Source of the DNA: Streptococcus sp. CSL10205-OR2
GTDB lineage: Bacteria; Bacillota; Bacilli; Lactobacillales; Streptococcaceae
NCBI RefSeq assembly: GCF_025660655.1
Contig: NZ_JAOTIN010000001.1
Location: 62,001 to 126,000, forward strand
Length of the DNA stretch: 64,000 nucleotides
Reading direction: 5' to 3'
Position 1 is the stretch's first letter. Each line of letters begins with the position of its first letter. The notes beneath the pieces are model-generated. The model had not been told where the DNA came from and did no database searches. It saw only the letters and a list, made by a program, of their open reading frames with translations. A program made the position numbers and the translations under genes. This document shows, piece after piece, positions 55,519-63,855 of this stretch.

Positions 55519-56040
55519 TTATGTTAATAAAATATTTTCTTTTTTAAGTATTTCAAGAATCTTTTCACACACTTCTTTTGATGGACATGAAATGGTATGA
55601 TTATGAATACCATGCGTCAAATGGCTCAATAAAGCACCTTGATGTTCTTTGACTTGTTGAGTAAAGTATTTTATATCATCTTTTGTAGCAATATTTAACG
55701 TAGCTGTCAAAATACCATAAAGTGGATGTTCAATCTCAACATCCAAAACTTGACCGCCACCACTGACAATAATGTCTAATTCTTTTGCCACTTCTTCTTC
55801 TGAATGTTGACAGGCTATTTTTTTAATGTATTGAGTCTTTGGTTTTGGTAGATTATTAACCAACAAATAACCTCTATGAGTCGCCATTATATCTATGTTA
55901 CTGGCTCTTAGTAGGGCAATATCACCAACAATGACTTGTCGACTGACACCTAATTCTTTGGCGAGTTTTGTTGCAGAAATAGGGGAGGTGTTTTCTTTTA
56001 AAATGGCTACTATCTGATCACGTCTTTGAGTTGCTTTCAT
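55519..56040 (-). CDS. niaR: Niacin-responsive repressor NiaR
   Basis: 173 aa. N-terminal winged helix (RRDQIVAILKENTSPISATK and KELGVSRQVIVGDIALLRAS) and a C-terminal 3H domain with its conserved histidines in DVEIEHPLYG (about 100-109), LTHG and IHNHTI (about 140-150). Family knowledge: binds niacin and represses NAD salvage and niacin uptake genes. It immediately precedes niaX on the same strand, and the operator lies between them. Confidence 0.88.
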   Translation of the reverse strand: MKATQRRDQIVAILKENTSPISATKLAKELGVSRQVIVGDIALLRASNIDIMATHRGYLLVNNLPKPKTQYIKKIACQHSEEEVAKELDIIVSGGGQVLDVEIEHPLYGILTATLNIATKDDIKYFTQQVKEHQGALLSHLTHGIHNHTISCPSKEVCEKILEILKKENILLT

Positions 56041-56117
56041 TTGCTTTTCCTTTTCTTATCACTTAATCATTTAAAATGACGAAGTAGAAATGATTTTCAA
56101 GATAATGATAACATAAA

Positions 56118-56144
56118 AAAGAGATGGCATAAAGCCATCTCCTT
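56118..56144 (-). terminator. rpsF-ssb-rpsR terminator
   Basis: 8-bp stem GAGATGGC (56121-56128) with GCCATCTC (56134-56141), loop ATAAA; T-run on the minus strand. Confidence 0.88.
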
Positions 56145-56151
56145 GTTATTA

Positions 56152-56391
56152 TTAATCTTCAGTAACGAAAGGCATAAGAGCCATAACACGTGCACGTTTA
56201 ATTGCAGTTGTTACTTTACGTTGATTTTTAGCTGATGTTCCAGTGACACGACGTGGAAGAATTTTTCCACGCTCAGAAACGAAACGGCTAAGCAATTCAG
56301 TATCTTTGTAATCAACATATTCAATTTTGTTAGCTGCGATGTAATCAACTTTTTTACGGCGTTTGAAACCGCCACGACGTTGTTGAGCCAT
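56152..56391 (-). CDS. rpsR: 30S ribosomal protein S18
   Basis: 79 aa. [20 protein letters not shown] then [20 protein letters not shown] and [14 protein letters not shown], all S18 hallmarks. Forms a heterodimer with S6 on 16S rRNA. Third gene of rpsF-ssb-rpsR. Confidence 0.97.
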   Translation of the reverse strand: MAQQRRGGFKRRKKVDYIAANKIEYVDYKDTELLSRFVSERGKILPRRVTGTSAKNQRKVTTAIKRARVMALMPFVTED

Positions 56392-56423
56392 ATTTTTCTC
56401 CTTATATACTTTTAATCATCCTC

Positions 56424-56897
56424 TTAGAATGGTAAATCATCATCAGAAATTTCAATCGGATTGGCATTGCCAAACGGACTGTCGTCTCTTGCAAAGTTAG
56501 GTGTTTGAGCTTGTGAAGTTGGTTGTGGACTTACTGGTGATGGATTATAACCACCAGTGCTTGCACCTTCACGTGTAGCACGACTTTCCAAGATTTGGAA
56601 ACTATCAGCGACAACTTCAGTCACATAAACACGTTGACCTTGTTGATTGTCATAGTTACGTGTTTGAATACGACCTGTAACTCCTAGTAATGTACCTTTT
56701 TTAGCCCAATTAGCTAAATTTTCAGCTTGTTGGCGCCAAATAACAACATTGATAAAGTCGGCATCACGTTCACCATTTTGATTTTTAAAATTACGGTTAA
56801 CTGCCAAAGTAAATGTTGCCACGGCTTGATTACTTGGTGTGTATCGAAGTTCTGCATCTCTGGTCATGCGACCCACTAGTACTACATTATTAATCAT
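56424..56897 (-). CDS. ssb: Single-stranded DNA-binding protein
   Basis: 157 aa. OB fold with [40 protein letters not shown] and [21 protein letters not shown] Pro/Gln/Ser-rich linker leads to the conserved acidic tip DDDLPF, which recruits replication and repair proteins. Between rpsF (11 nt) and rpsR (32 nt), the classic Firmicute arrangement. Confidence 0.97.
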   Translation of the reverse strand: MINNVVLVGRMTRDAELRYTPSNQAVATFTLAVNRNFKNQNGERDADFINVVIWRQQAENLANWAKKGTLLGVTGRIQTRNYDNQQGQRVYVTEVVADSFQILESRATREGASTGGYNPSPVSPQPTSQAQTPNFARDDSPFGNANPIEISDDDLPF

Positions 56898-56908
56898 AAA
56901 CTACCTTC

Positions 56909-57199
56909 TTACGCTTCAAGTTTAACAATCATGTGACGAAGAATGTCACCATTGATTTTTGAAAGACGGTCAAACTCTTTGATAGCAACATCATTGTCTG
57001 CTTCAACAGTAACGATGTGGTAAAGTCCTTCACGGAAATCTTGGATTTCGTAGGCAAGACGACGTTTTTCCCAATCTTTTGATTCAACAACAGTTGCACC
57101 GTTGTCAGTCAAGATAGCGTCAAAACGTGCTACCAAAGCAGTTTTTGCTTCTTCTTCAATGTTTGGACGAATGATATAAAGAATTTCGTATTTAGTCAT
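56909..57199 (-). CDS. rpsF: 30S ribosomal protein S6
   Basis: 96 aa. [39 protein letters not shown] and the C-terminal [12 protein letters not shown] are S6 signatures. First gene of the operon. A structured leader lies upstream. Confidence 0.97.
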   Translation of the reverse strand: MTKYEILYIIRPNIEEEAKTALVARFDAILTDNGATVVESKDWEKRRLAYEIQDFREGLYHIVTVEADNDVAIKEFDRLSKINGDILRHMIVKLEA

Positions 57200-57226
57200 T
57201 GATATTTTCCTCCTTTTGGTCTAATG

Positions 57227-57302
57227 ACTCATGATCCTTGTCATGAGTAAGTGAGGGATTCTCACAAGACACTATTATACATGACAATTGCTGAATTTGC
57301 AA
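57227..57302 (-). promoter_or_regulatory. rpsF promoter and leader hairpins
   Basis: Minus-strand -35 TTGCAA (57297-57302), 17-bp spacer, -10 TATAAT (57274-57279). The leader has GTGAG-GGATT-CTCAC (57251-57265) and an 8-bp hairpin ACTCATGA (57227-57234) with TCATGAGT (57241-57248) just before the ribosome-binding site. S6:S18-dependent autoregulation through such leaders is known in bacteria; whether this matches the motif is not tested. Confidence 0.6.
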
Positions 57303-57370
57303 GTAAAATATAGTCCTTTCCTTAGAAAAATGTTATAATAGTTTCAAAATAAAGGAAAGATTTGGTACCT

Positions 57371-57829
57371 ATGAGCGATAAAAAAAGAAAAGTGAAACAG
57401 TTAAATGTCATGACCTATATTTGGCAATTTTTTGCAGCCTATTTGATTTTTAATATTCTCTTTGACATGCTACTAGACAATTTTGATACTCTAGAAAATT
57501 TTTCTGAAACTTTTAGTGTCTTGTTAGCTTTACCAACACCAGTGATTTTATCTGTTTTTGAACAAGCTAATGCCATTACCCAACTTGAGCAACGATTAGC
57601 TTCCTATAACAGTAATATTATGATGACCGAAGATCAGATTCGATTACTTAAAAAAGAAGAGGACAAAGAAGCATTAGAAGACGCCACAGATAAACTCTAT
57701 CAGTATAAAGTATCTTATAATGAAGCGATAGAGGCATATAATAACGCCATTAATCTCCTTCCGTTTAAATTTTTCAAACATATCCTAGGTCATAAGGAGA
57801 AAAGTTATTTTTCTGATTTTGACTTTTAA
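57371..57829 (+). CDS. Membrane protein with coiled-coil segment, unknown
   Basis: 152 aa from the ATG at 57371; a TTG at 57362 sits closer to the AAAGGAAAG site and could be the start. One or two hydrophobic segments (about 15-33 and 46-62), then a helical charged region with heptads (TQLEQRLASYNSNIMMTEDQ, about 70-89, and DATDKLYQYKVSYNEAIEAY). No family recognised. It stands between rpsF (divergent) and mutY. Confidence 0.65.
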   Translation: MSDKKRKVKQLNVMTYIWQFFAAYLIFNILFDMLLDNFDTLENFSETFSVLLALPTPVILSVFEQANAITQLEQRLASYNSNIMMTEDQIRLLKKEEDKEALEDATDKLYQYKVSYNEAIEAYNNAINLLPFKFFKHILGHKEKSYFSDFDF

Positions 57830-57837
57830 ATACTTTA

Positions 57838-57861
57838 AAAGATGATAACGTCATCTTTTTT
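57838..57861 (+). terminator. Terminator before mutY
   Basis: 8-bp stem AAAGATGA (57838-57845) with TCATCTTT (57851-57858) and more T. Confidence 0.82.
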
Positions 57862-57900
57862 TGTTAGGATTTATCAGGATTTTCAAAAAAAGAAAGATTT

Positions 57901-57909
57901 TGCTAAAAT
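57901..57909 (+). promoter_or_regulatory. Extended -10 promoter for leaderless mutY
   Basis: TGCTAAAAT (57901-57909), then six bases AAGATT, then the ATG at 57916. No ribosome-binding site. Confidence 0.6.
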
Positions 57910-57915
57910 AAGATT

Positions 57916-59079
57916 ATGTTAGATTTAAATGATTACGGCATCACAATGTGGGATGATGAGAAAATAGCTTCTTTCAGAAGAACGCTTTTAGCTTGGTATG
58001 ATGAAAACAAGCGAGATTTGCCCTGGCGCAGAACCAAAAACCCCTATCACATTTGGGTGTCAGAGATAATGCTTCAGCAAACACAAGTTGTCACAGTTAT
58101 TCCTTATTACACTAGGTTTTTAGAGTGGTTTCCAACTATTTCTGATTTAGCTAAAGCGCCCGAGGAAAAAATCTTAAAAGCTTGGGAAGGTCTTGGCTAC
58201 TATTCACGCGTTAAAAATATGCAAAAAGCTGCCCAGCAAGTAGAGGAAGATTTTTCTGGACAGTTTCCCAGTCACTATCAAGATATCCTCAGTCTAAAAG
58301 GGATTGGTCCATACACCGCTGGTGCTATTGCAAGTATTGCTTTTCAAGAACCAACTCCTGCCGTTGATGGCAATGTTATGCGTGTTTTAGCTCGTCTTTT
58401 TGAAGTGGATTATGATATCGGTGACCCAAAAAATATTAAACTATTTCAAGCTATAATGACTCGATTAATTGACCCAGAGCGACCTGGTGATTTCAATCAA
58501 GCTTTTATGGATTTAGGAACAGATATCGAATCAGCCAAAAATCCGCGCCCTGATGAGAGCCCTATTCGTTTTTTTAGTGGTGCCTACCTCCATGGAACAA
58601 TGGACAAATATCCCATTAAAAAACCAAAGAAGAAACCTCGTCCCATCCATCTAGAAGCCTTTATTATTCAAAACCAAAAAGGAGAATACCTTCTTGAAAA
58701 AAATACCCAAGATAAATTATTGGGCGGTTTTTGGTCTTTTCCTATGCTTGAGAAAGAAATTATCGAAACACAACTTGACTTATTTGATACAGATAACTCT
58801 AGGCCCGTAGATTTCAAATCTCAAAAAGAGAGTTTTTTAGAGAAATATCCTTTAAAAATCACTTGGAGTGATTACACTTTTCCCCTTGTTAAGCATGTGT
58901 TTAGCCATCAAAAATGGGAAATAGAATTGATAGAAGGTAAGGCTTTATCAGATAAACTATCATCCGAGAAAGTTCTTATTTGGTTGCCTGAAAAAGAATT
59001 TTCACATTATCCCTTTGCAACACCACAAAAGAAAATGTGGCAAACCTATCAAAAAATAAAACAAGAAAAAAAGAGCTAA
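57916..59079 (+). CDS. mutY: A/G-specific adenine DNA glycosylase MutY (cluster-less form)
   Basis: 387 aa. Catalytic domain: WVSEIMLQQTQV (about 50-61) with the catalytic Glu, helix-hairpin-helix LKGIGPYTAGAIASIAF (about 126-142), and the catalytic Asp in PAVDGNVMRV. The C-terminal NUDIX-like domain (about 245-385) recognises 8-oxoG. The four cysteines that hold the [4Fe-4S] cluster in most MutY proteins are absent: the region after DLGTDIESAKNPRPDES contains no Cys. This cluster-less form is known in lactic acid bacteria. Removes A opposite 8-oxoG. Confidence 0.92.
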   Translation: MLDLNDYGITMWDDEKIASFRRTLLAWYDENKRDLPWRRTKNPYHIWVSEIMLQQTQVVTVIPYYTRFLEWFPTISDLAKAPEEKILKAWEGLGYYSRVKNMQKAAQQVEEDFSGQFPSHYQDILSLKGIGPYTAGAIASIAFQEPTPAVDGNVMRVLARLFEVDYDIGDPKNIKLFQAIMTRLIDPERPGDFNQAFMDLGTDIESAKNPRPDESPIRFFSGAYLHGTMDKYPIKKPKKKPRPIHLEAFIIQNQKGEYLLEKNTQDKLLGGFWSFPMLEKEIIETQLDLFDTDNSRPVDFKSQKESFLEKYPLKITWSDYTFPLVKHVFSHQKWEIELIEGKALSDKLSSEKVLIWLPEKEFSHYPFATPQKKMWQTYQKIKQEKKS

Positions 59080-59096
59080 ATAGTTAGCTCTTTTTT
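59067..59096. terminator. Bidirectional mutY/trxA terminator
   Basis: GAGCTAA (59073-59079) with TTAGCTC (59084-59090), flanked by A6 and T6. The mutY stop TAA (59077-59079) is in the stem. Confidence 0.9.
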
Positions 59097-59412
59097 AGTT
59101 GCTTAATTCTGCAACAATTGCTTTGATTTGATTTTTATTGTGAACGCCGGCAACTTGTTTAACCACTTGCCCATCTTTTTTAAAGAGCAAGGTTGGAATG
59201 CTCATAATTCCAAATTTTTGAGCTGTTGCTGGGTTTTGATCCACATCAAGTTTCACAATTTTAAGTTCGTCTTCTGAGACTTCTTCAGCAATTTGTTCTA
59301 AGATAGGCGCTTGCATTAAACAAGGACCACACCAAGTTGCCCAAAAGTCAATAAGAACGATTCCTTCATTTGTTTCAGTTTCAAAAGTTGCATCTGTTAC
59401 TGCTTTAACCAT
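59095..59412 (-). CDS. trxA: Thioredoxin
   Basis: 105 aa. Active site WATWCGPCLMQAP (about 26-38; CGPC) and the cis-Pro segment SIPTLLFKKDG (about 71-81). General cytoplasmic disulfide reductase. It lies 71 nt after mutS2 with its own AAGGAG site. Confidence 0.96.
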   Translation of the reverse strand: MVKAVTDATFETETNEGIVLIDFWATWCGPCLMQAPILEQIAEEVSEDELKIVKLDVDQNPATAQKFGIMSIPTLLFKKDGQVVKQVAGVHNKNQIKAIVAELSN

Positions 59413-59483
59413 TTCAATTCTCCTTTATTTTTTTACAGTACTATTTTACAGTAAAATAGTTTCTTTGACCACTATTTGATACG

Positions 59484-61811
59484 CTAACCAAAATTAACAA
59501 TCGTGGCACCAGAGCCACCGGCATTCTGAGGGGCATAACCAAAGCTTTTAACATGCTTGTTGCGTCTTAGATACTTGGTGACTCCTTCACGAATAACTCC
59601 TGTGCCAATCCCATGAATAATATCCACTTGAGCCATATTATTTAATAGAGCTTGGTCAATAAATGCATCTAGTTCTTGCATGGCTTCTTCATAACGCTTG
59701 CCTCGTAAATCAAGACGAGCTTGTGGTGAATGATGGCCCATTTTTTTAACGACTTGTACTTGTTTTTTCGTTGTCGTCGTTTTTTCTTCTTTAACCAAAT
59801 TAAACTCATCTTCTGAAAGCGTCATTTTAATTAAGCCAATTTGTGCTTCCCAGCGACCGTCTTTTAATTGATTGATCAGAGTCCCACGCTGACCATAACT
59901 AATAACGATAATATCATCACCCACACGCGCAGCACGCGCTTTCTTCACCTTTTTTAAGACCTTATTTTTTGAAAGATCCGGTTCAGGCACTAATTTTTTC
60001 AGCTGGGTTTTAGCCTCAATAATTTCATGGGCTTTTAGTTGTGACTTGTCATGCAGTTGTTTAAGAATGGCTTCACTTTCTGAAAGAGCCATATCCACAA
60101 TTTCTCTGGCTTCCTCAGTCGCTTTTTCAAGCTCTTTTTCTTTTTCGTGATTAAATTCATTGTAGAGTTTTTTGACTGCACGGTTAAATTTGAGGTTTTC
60201 TTGTTCAACCTCTTTAATATTATCTAAGCGACGTCTGCTTTCAATGGTCTGTTGCTCCAATCGTTCAATGATGCGGTTAACATCACTATCTTGATTAGTC
60301 ATTTGATTAGCTTCTGAAATAATGATTTCTGATAATCCTAGACGTCTTGCGATTTCAAAAGCGTTTGAGCGACCTGGAACACCCTGCATAAAATGATAGG
60401 TCGGACTTAGAGTAACAATATCAAACTCCATGCTGGCATTTTCAACACGTTGTGTTTCAATCCCGTAAGCCTTCAGTTCTGGGTAGTGAGTCGTTGCCAT
60501 CGTTTTGATGTCTGATAGACGTAAATGTTCTAAAATAGCAATCGCAAGACTAGCCCCTTCTTGTGGATCAGTTCCTGCGCCAATCTCATCAAATAAGACT
60601 AAGGACTTGTTATCTGCTTGGTTCAAGATAGAAACGATATTGGTCATATGGCTTGAAAACGTCGAAAGACTTTGTTCGATGGATTGCTCATCACCAATAT
60701 CAGCAAAAATCTGATTGAAGATAGTCACCTTACTACCTTTCTCCGCCCAGACAGGTAAACCCGATTGTGCCATTAGCTGCGCTAAACCTAATGTTTTTAA
60801 CATAATAGTCTTACCACCAGTATTTGGACCAGTAATCACAATGGTGTTTAAATCTTTTGTAAAGTGGATATCATTGGCAACAGGATTTTCAATCAAGGGA
60901 TGACGAGCATTCAAAAGTGTTATCGAATGATCAGTCGTAATCGTTGGAATACTTGCCTTATGTTCAACCATATAAAGGTATTTAGCTCGCAAAAAATCAA
61001 GATGGCCAATTAGCCAAGCATTGTTTCTAATCTCAGAGACATGTTCTCTAAGCATAGCTGAGAGTTGACGTAAGATATTGGCTATCTCGTATCGTTCATC
61101 AGCTCTGGCTTGAGTAATTTCTTCATTTAATTTTACCACCGCTCGTGGTTCAATATAGACGGTATTGCCTGAAGCAGAAATGTCATGAACAACTCCTGAA
61201 ATACGATTTCTAAAGGTGTTTTTAACAGGCAAAACACTTCTACCATTACGGCTTGCAATCAAACTTTCTGAGAGTAAATCGCCTTGGTTTTTTAAGATTT
61301 CTTGCAGGGTCTGTCTGACTTGACGTTCTTCTTGTTGGATAATCCTACGAATTCTGATGAGTTCAGGACTTGCAAAATCTTCAATAAAGCCAGCATCATT
61401 AATCGCTTCAAGACTCCCTTGCAGAGCAGGAAAAGGATTAATCTTGTTAAAAAGTTCTTCTAAGAAGTCAAGGGTGACATTTTCTAAATCCTCATAAAAA
61501 GCTTTTAGTTCCGATGAGATTTTCAATATTTTTTTAACATCCAATAGCTCTTGGATATTAAGATCAGCCTCTAATTCTAACCGTTTTAAACTATGTGAAA
61601 TGTCTTCAGTAGAACCGATTGAAAAGCCTTGTGTGTTGGTGAAAATATCAGCCATCTCAGATAGCTCGGTAAAACTTTTTTCAATCTTTTCTCGTTCACT
61701 ACTTGGCGCTAAGTGAAGTAGTTCTTCGTGACCTTGTTTGGTCTTTAAAAAAGACTCTAGTCTTTTTTTAACTTTGTTAAATTCTAAATCGTCTAATATT
61801 TTTGTATTCAT
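59484..61811 (-). CDS. mutS2: Endonuclease MutS2
   Basis: 775 aa. MutS core with Walker [16 protein letters not shown] (about 325-339), Walker [14 protein letters not shown] (about 401-413), and the connector coiled coil (about 510-620, Glu/Lys-rich). The C-terminal Smr domain has [12 protein letters not shown] (about 701-712) and the nuclease [13 protein letters not shown]. Family knowledge: suppresses recombination and, in Firmicutes, rescues collided ribosomes. The start ATG is 6 nt after TGCTATAAT with no Shine-Dalgarno sequence. Confidence 0.95.
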   Translation of the reverse strand: MNTKILDDLEFNKVKKRLESFLKTKQGHEELLHLAPSSEREKIEKSFTELSEMADIFTNTQGFSIGSTEDISHSLKRLELEADLNIQELLDVKKILKISSELKAFYEDLENVTLDFLEELFNKINPFPALQGSLEAINDAGFIEDFASPELIRIRRIIQQEERQVRQTLQEILKNQGDLLSESLIASRNGRSVLPVKNTFRNRISGVVHDISASGNTVYIEPRAVVKLNEEITQARADERYEIANILRQLSAMLREHVSEIRNNAWLIGHLDFLRAKYLYMVEHKASIPTITTDHSITLLNARHPLIENPVANDIHFTKDLNTIVITGPNTGGKTIMLKTLGLAQLMAQSGLPVWAEKGSKVTIFNQIFADIGDEQSIEQSLSTFSSHMTNIVSILNQADNKSLVLFDEIGAGTDPQEGASLAIAILEHLRLSDIKTMATTHYPELKAYGIETQRVENASMEFDIVTLSPTYHFMQGVPGRSNAFEIARRLGLSEIIISEANQMTNQDSDVNRIIERLEQQTIESRRRLDNIKEVEQENLKFNRAVKKLYNEFNHEKEKELEKATEEAREIVDMALSESEAILKQLHDKSQLKAHEIIEAKTQLKKLVPEPDLSKNKVLKKVKKARAARVGDDIIVISYGQRGTLINQLKDGRWEAQIGLIKMTLSEDEFNLVKEEKTTTTKKQVQVVKKMGHHSPQARLDLRGKRYEEAMQELDAFIDQALLNNMAQVDIIHGIGTGVIREGVTKYLRRNKHVKSFGYAPQNAGGSGATIVNFG

Positions 61812-61817
61812 GCTTAT

Positions 61818-61826
61818 ATTATAGCA
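61818..61826 (-). promoter_or_regulatory. Extended -10 promoter for leaderless mutS2
   Basis: Minus-strand TGCTATAAT (61826-61818), then ATAAGC, then the ATG of mutS2 at 61811. Confidence 0.65.
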
Positions 61827-61912
61827 GAAAAAACCGCCCTTTCTATTTCAAATGTTTGACTACTTTCTTTGTGTTTTTTCATGATAGCCAATTAAAAAAG
61901 CAAGGAAATTCC

Positions 61913-62458
61913 TTACTTTAGTATGTTTGTTACCCACAGCATTTTAATTAAGAAAGCTGAAGGGAAAAATGTAATCAATAACTGAGTCATCACTTCTTTT
62001 GAAAGGATGTTTTGGATAAAAGGAATCGGAACCGTTGCTAAAATGCTTAATGCCATATTGAAAAAGAGCATGGTCATTAAAACCGATAAAGCACCACTAA
62101 TACAGTTAAAGGTTAGAGTGTCATAGAGGTCCAAGTCCATCAAGTTCATAAAGATGCCTAGTAGACGAAAGGCTAAATAGCTGGCAACGAAGATGCTTAA
62201 AAAAGCAACACCCGCATAATAAACCTTGTCCAATTCAAAAATTGGAACATCGGTAAAAAAGAAAACTTTGACATCCTCAGAAGGATTAGAATAGGGTACC
62301 CATAGTGTGATAGCTTTGGCTAAGGGTTTGTAATATAAGCTACTAATAATAAGTGAGATAATAGTTGCTAAAAAGTAGTAGCCTTGAAGAATTATCCCTC
62401 GTGAATAGCCAATATAGAAATGCCAAGCCAGTAATAATAAGATGATAAGTGATAACAT
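61913..62458 (-). CDS. cvpA: CvpA family membrane protein
   Basis: 181 aa, about four transmembrane segments. N-terminal LSLIILLLLAWHFYIGYSRG (about 2-21) with the conserved G-x-x-x-G, and the C-terminal half with LLGIFMNLMDLDLYDTLTF. Family knowledge: related to colicin V production protein; function unsettled. The start overlaps the zapA stop by one base, so the pair is translationally coupled. Confidence 0.85.
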   Translation of the reverse strand: MLSLIILLLLAWHFYIGYSRGIILQGYYFLATIISLIISSLYYKPLAKAITLWVPYSNPSEDVKVFFFTDVPIFELDKVYYAGVAFLSIFVASYLAFRLLGIFMNLMDLDLYDTLTFNCISGALSVLMTMLFFNMALSILATVPIPFIQNILSKEVMTQLLITFFPSAFLIKMLWVTNILK

Positions 62459-62769
62459 TAGTAGTCGTCACCTACTTCATTGGCGTTGATTTTTTCTTGT
62501 AAATCACCCATGTATTTGCCACGTAATTCTTCTAATTCTCTTTCTTTTTTATCAAATTCGATTTCTCTGACCAGTTGTTTTGACAAAGTATTAACAGCCA
62601 TCAAAATCGCTACCGTTTCATTATCAGCTTGTGGTAGTTTTTGCTTAATAGCCTCATATTTTTCTCTAGCAACACGCTCAACTTCTTCCATAAATAGATT
62701 ATCTTTATCCGTTGTTAGAGTTAAAGATTTATCTCCAAAAGTAAATTTATAACGATTTTTATTATCCAT
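62458..62769 (-). CDS. zapA: Cell-division protein ZapA
   Basis: 103 aa. N-terminal head NRYKFTFGDKSLTLTTDKDN and a long C-terminal helix ending DLQEKINANEVGDDY, typical of ZapA dimers that bundle FtsZ filaments. The conserved VAILMAVNTLSKQL lies between. SD is AGAGGTGA. First gene of zapA-cvpA. Confidence 0.88.
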   Translation of the reverse strand: MDNKNRYKFTFGDKSLTLTTDKDNLFMEEVERVAREKYEAIKQKLPQADNETVAILMAVNTLSKQLVREIEFDKKERELEELRGKYMGDLQEKINANEVGDDY

Positions 62770-62844
62770 ACGTCACCTCTTACATTTTATTATAACGATT
62801 TTTTAAAATTTGACAATCTCAAAGCTATTTTCTACCAGATGAGT

Positions 62845-63696
62845 TCACCTTGTTGGCACATAGGTTAATTTCTCTTTGTTTTTTGCCAAAAATTCTGGTA
62901 ATTCAGTATCTGGAATTTGTCTTAGATATAGGTTTGATCTGATAGTCTCATCTTCTTCTCGACAGGTTGAAAGCACCAAATAACGATCCGAAGCATTGAT
63001 TTCAATAGCTTCATTTTTAACAATAGCCTCTTTTTGAACCTCTCTTAGCTGCTCTAAAAAGACTTGATCATTTTCAAAACTAGTTCTATAAAAAGCAGTC
63101 GTCTCTGGCACAATAATCATAAATGCTGCTTCATAGTAATAATAACGTTCAGGTGTTTCAATCACGAGATAAGGATGCTCATTAAAATATGTTTGGTCGT
63201 CATAAAAATTGACGTCATTAAACATCCTATGATCAGGAACAGTATTTCCTCTTGCATGTCCAAATAGCCAAGTCAAACGATCTTGAAAATTTGGATGATT
63301 GTCCATATCCATAAACACTGCACCCATATAAGGGGAATACTCACCAGTGATGGTTTGTTCCAAATATTTATGATTATCACCCGTATGAAGTACCGGTTCA
63401 TCAAGTTGTGTTCCTGGTGCATAGATATAAGCAATCACTTCTTGATTAATCTCTTTCAAACTCGTAAAACGTTGTCTTAACTGCTCTTTTTCTGCCTCAC
63501 TCAGATGATAGGTTTCTTTTGGTTTTGACGGTTCAACCTTCTTTTCTTCCTTAGAAATCGTTGTTTTTGTTGGTAATTCTTTTGAAACATTCTCCTTTTG
63601 AGAATTGATTTGAGGTAAAAAGACTAGCAAAAATGTGATTGCTAAGACACTAAGTGCTATGCCAAATAGCCATTTTATTTTTTTATTTTTAATCAT
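62845..63696 (-). CDS. Class B-type sortase
   Basis: 283 aa. A signal anchor (about 7-28) precedes a Lys/Glu-rich stalk (about 32-65). The sortase barrel has AYIYAPGTQLDEPVLHT (about 89-105), catalytic His147 in WLFGHARGN, catalytic Cys245 in YLVLSTCREE and Arg253 (TIRSN). The VLSTC motif and the DNHKYL and MGAVFMD segments place it near class B rather than SrtA. No LPXTG or NPQTN-type substrate gene is in the window, so its target is unknown. The start lies 6 nt after a TATAAT with no usable ribosome-binding site. Confidence 0.85.
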   Translation of the reverse strand: MIKNKKIKWLFGIALSVLAITFLLVFLPQINSQKENVSKELPTKTTISKEEKKVEPSKPKETYHLSEAEKEQLRQRFTSLKEINQEVIAYIYAPGTQLDEPVLHTGDNHKYLEQTITGEYSPYMGAVFMDMDNHPNFQDRLTWLFGHARGNTVPDHRMFNDVNFYDDQTYFNEHPYLVIETPERYYYYEAAFMIIVPETTAFYRTSFENDQVFLEQLREVQKEAIVKNEAIEINASDRYLVLSTCREEDETIRSNLYLRQIPDTELPEFLAKNKEKLTYVPTR

Positions 63697-63702
63697 AATC
63701 CT

Positions 63703-63708
63703 ATTATA
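63703..63708 (-). promoter_or_regulatory. -10 element for leaderless sortase gene
   Basis: Minus-strand TATAAT (63708-63703), then AGGATT, then the ATG at 63696. A possible -35 (TTTAAT, 63726-63731) is 17 bp upstream. AGGA is only 2 nt from the ATG, too near to act as Shine-Dalgarno. Confidence 0.6.
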
Positions 63709-63840
63709 ACGTTTTCATTCAGGAAATTAAAGCAAGGCCACCGATATTCTCTATTATTTTTAATTTTTTGTGTTTTCTTTGATGATTAGTTTGATTTTAT
63801 TGTTTTTTGAAAGTCTGTAAGACCTAAAAAAACTTTTTTA

Positions 63841-63849
63841 TGATAAAAT
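63841..63849 (+). promoter_or_regulatory. Extended -10 promoter for leaderless rnhC
   Basis: TGATAAAAT (63841-63849), then ATTTCT, then the ATG at 63856. The sequence from -10 to ATG is nearly the same as at tsaE. Confidence 0.65.
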
Positions 63850-63855
63850 ATTTCT

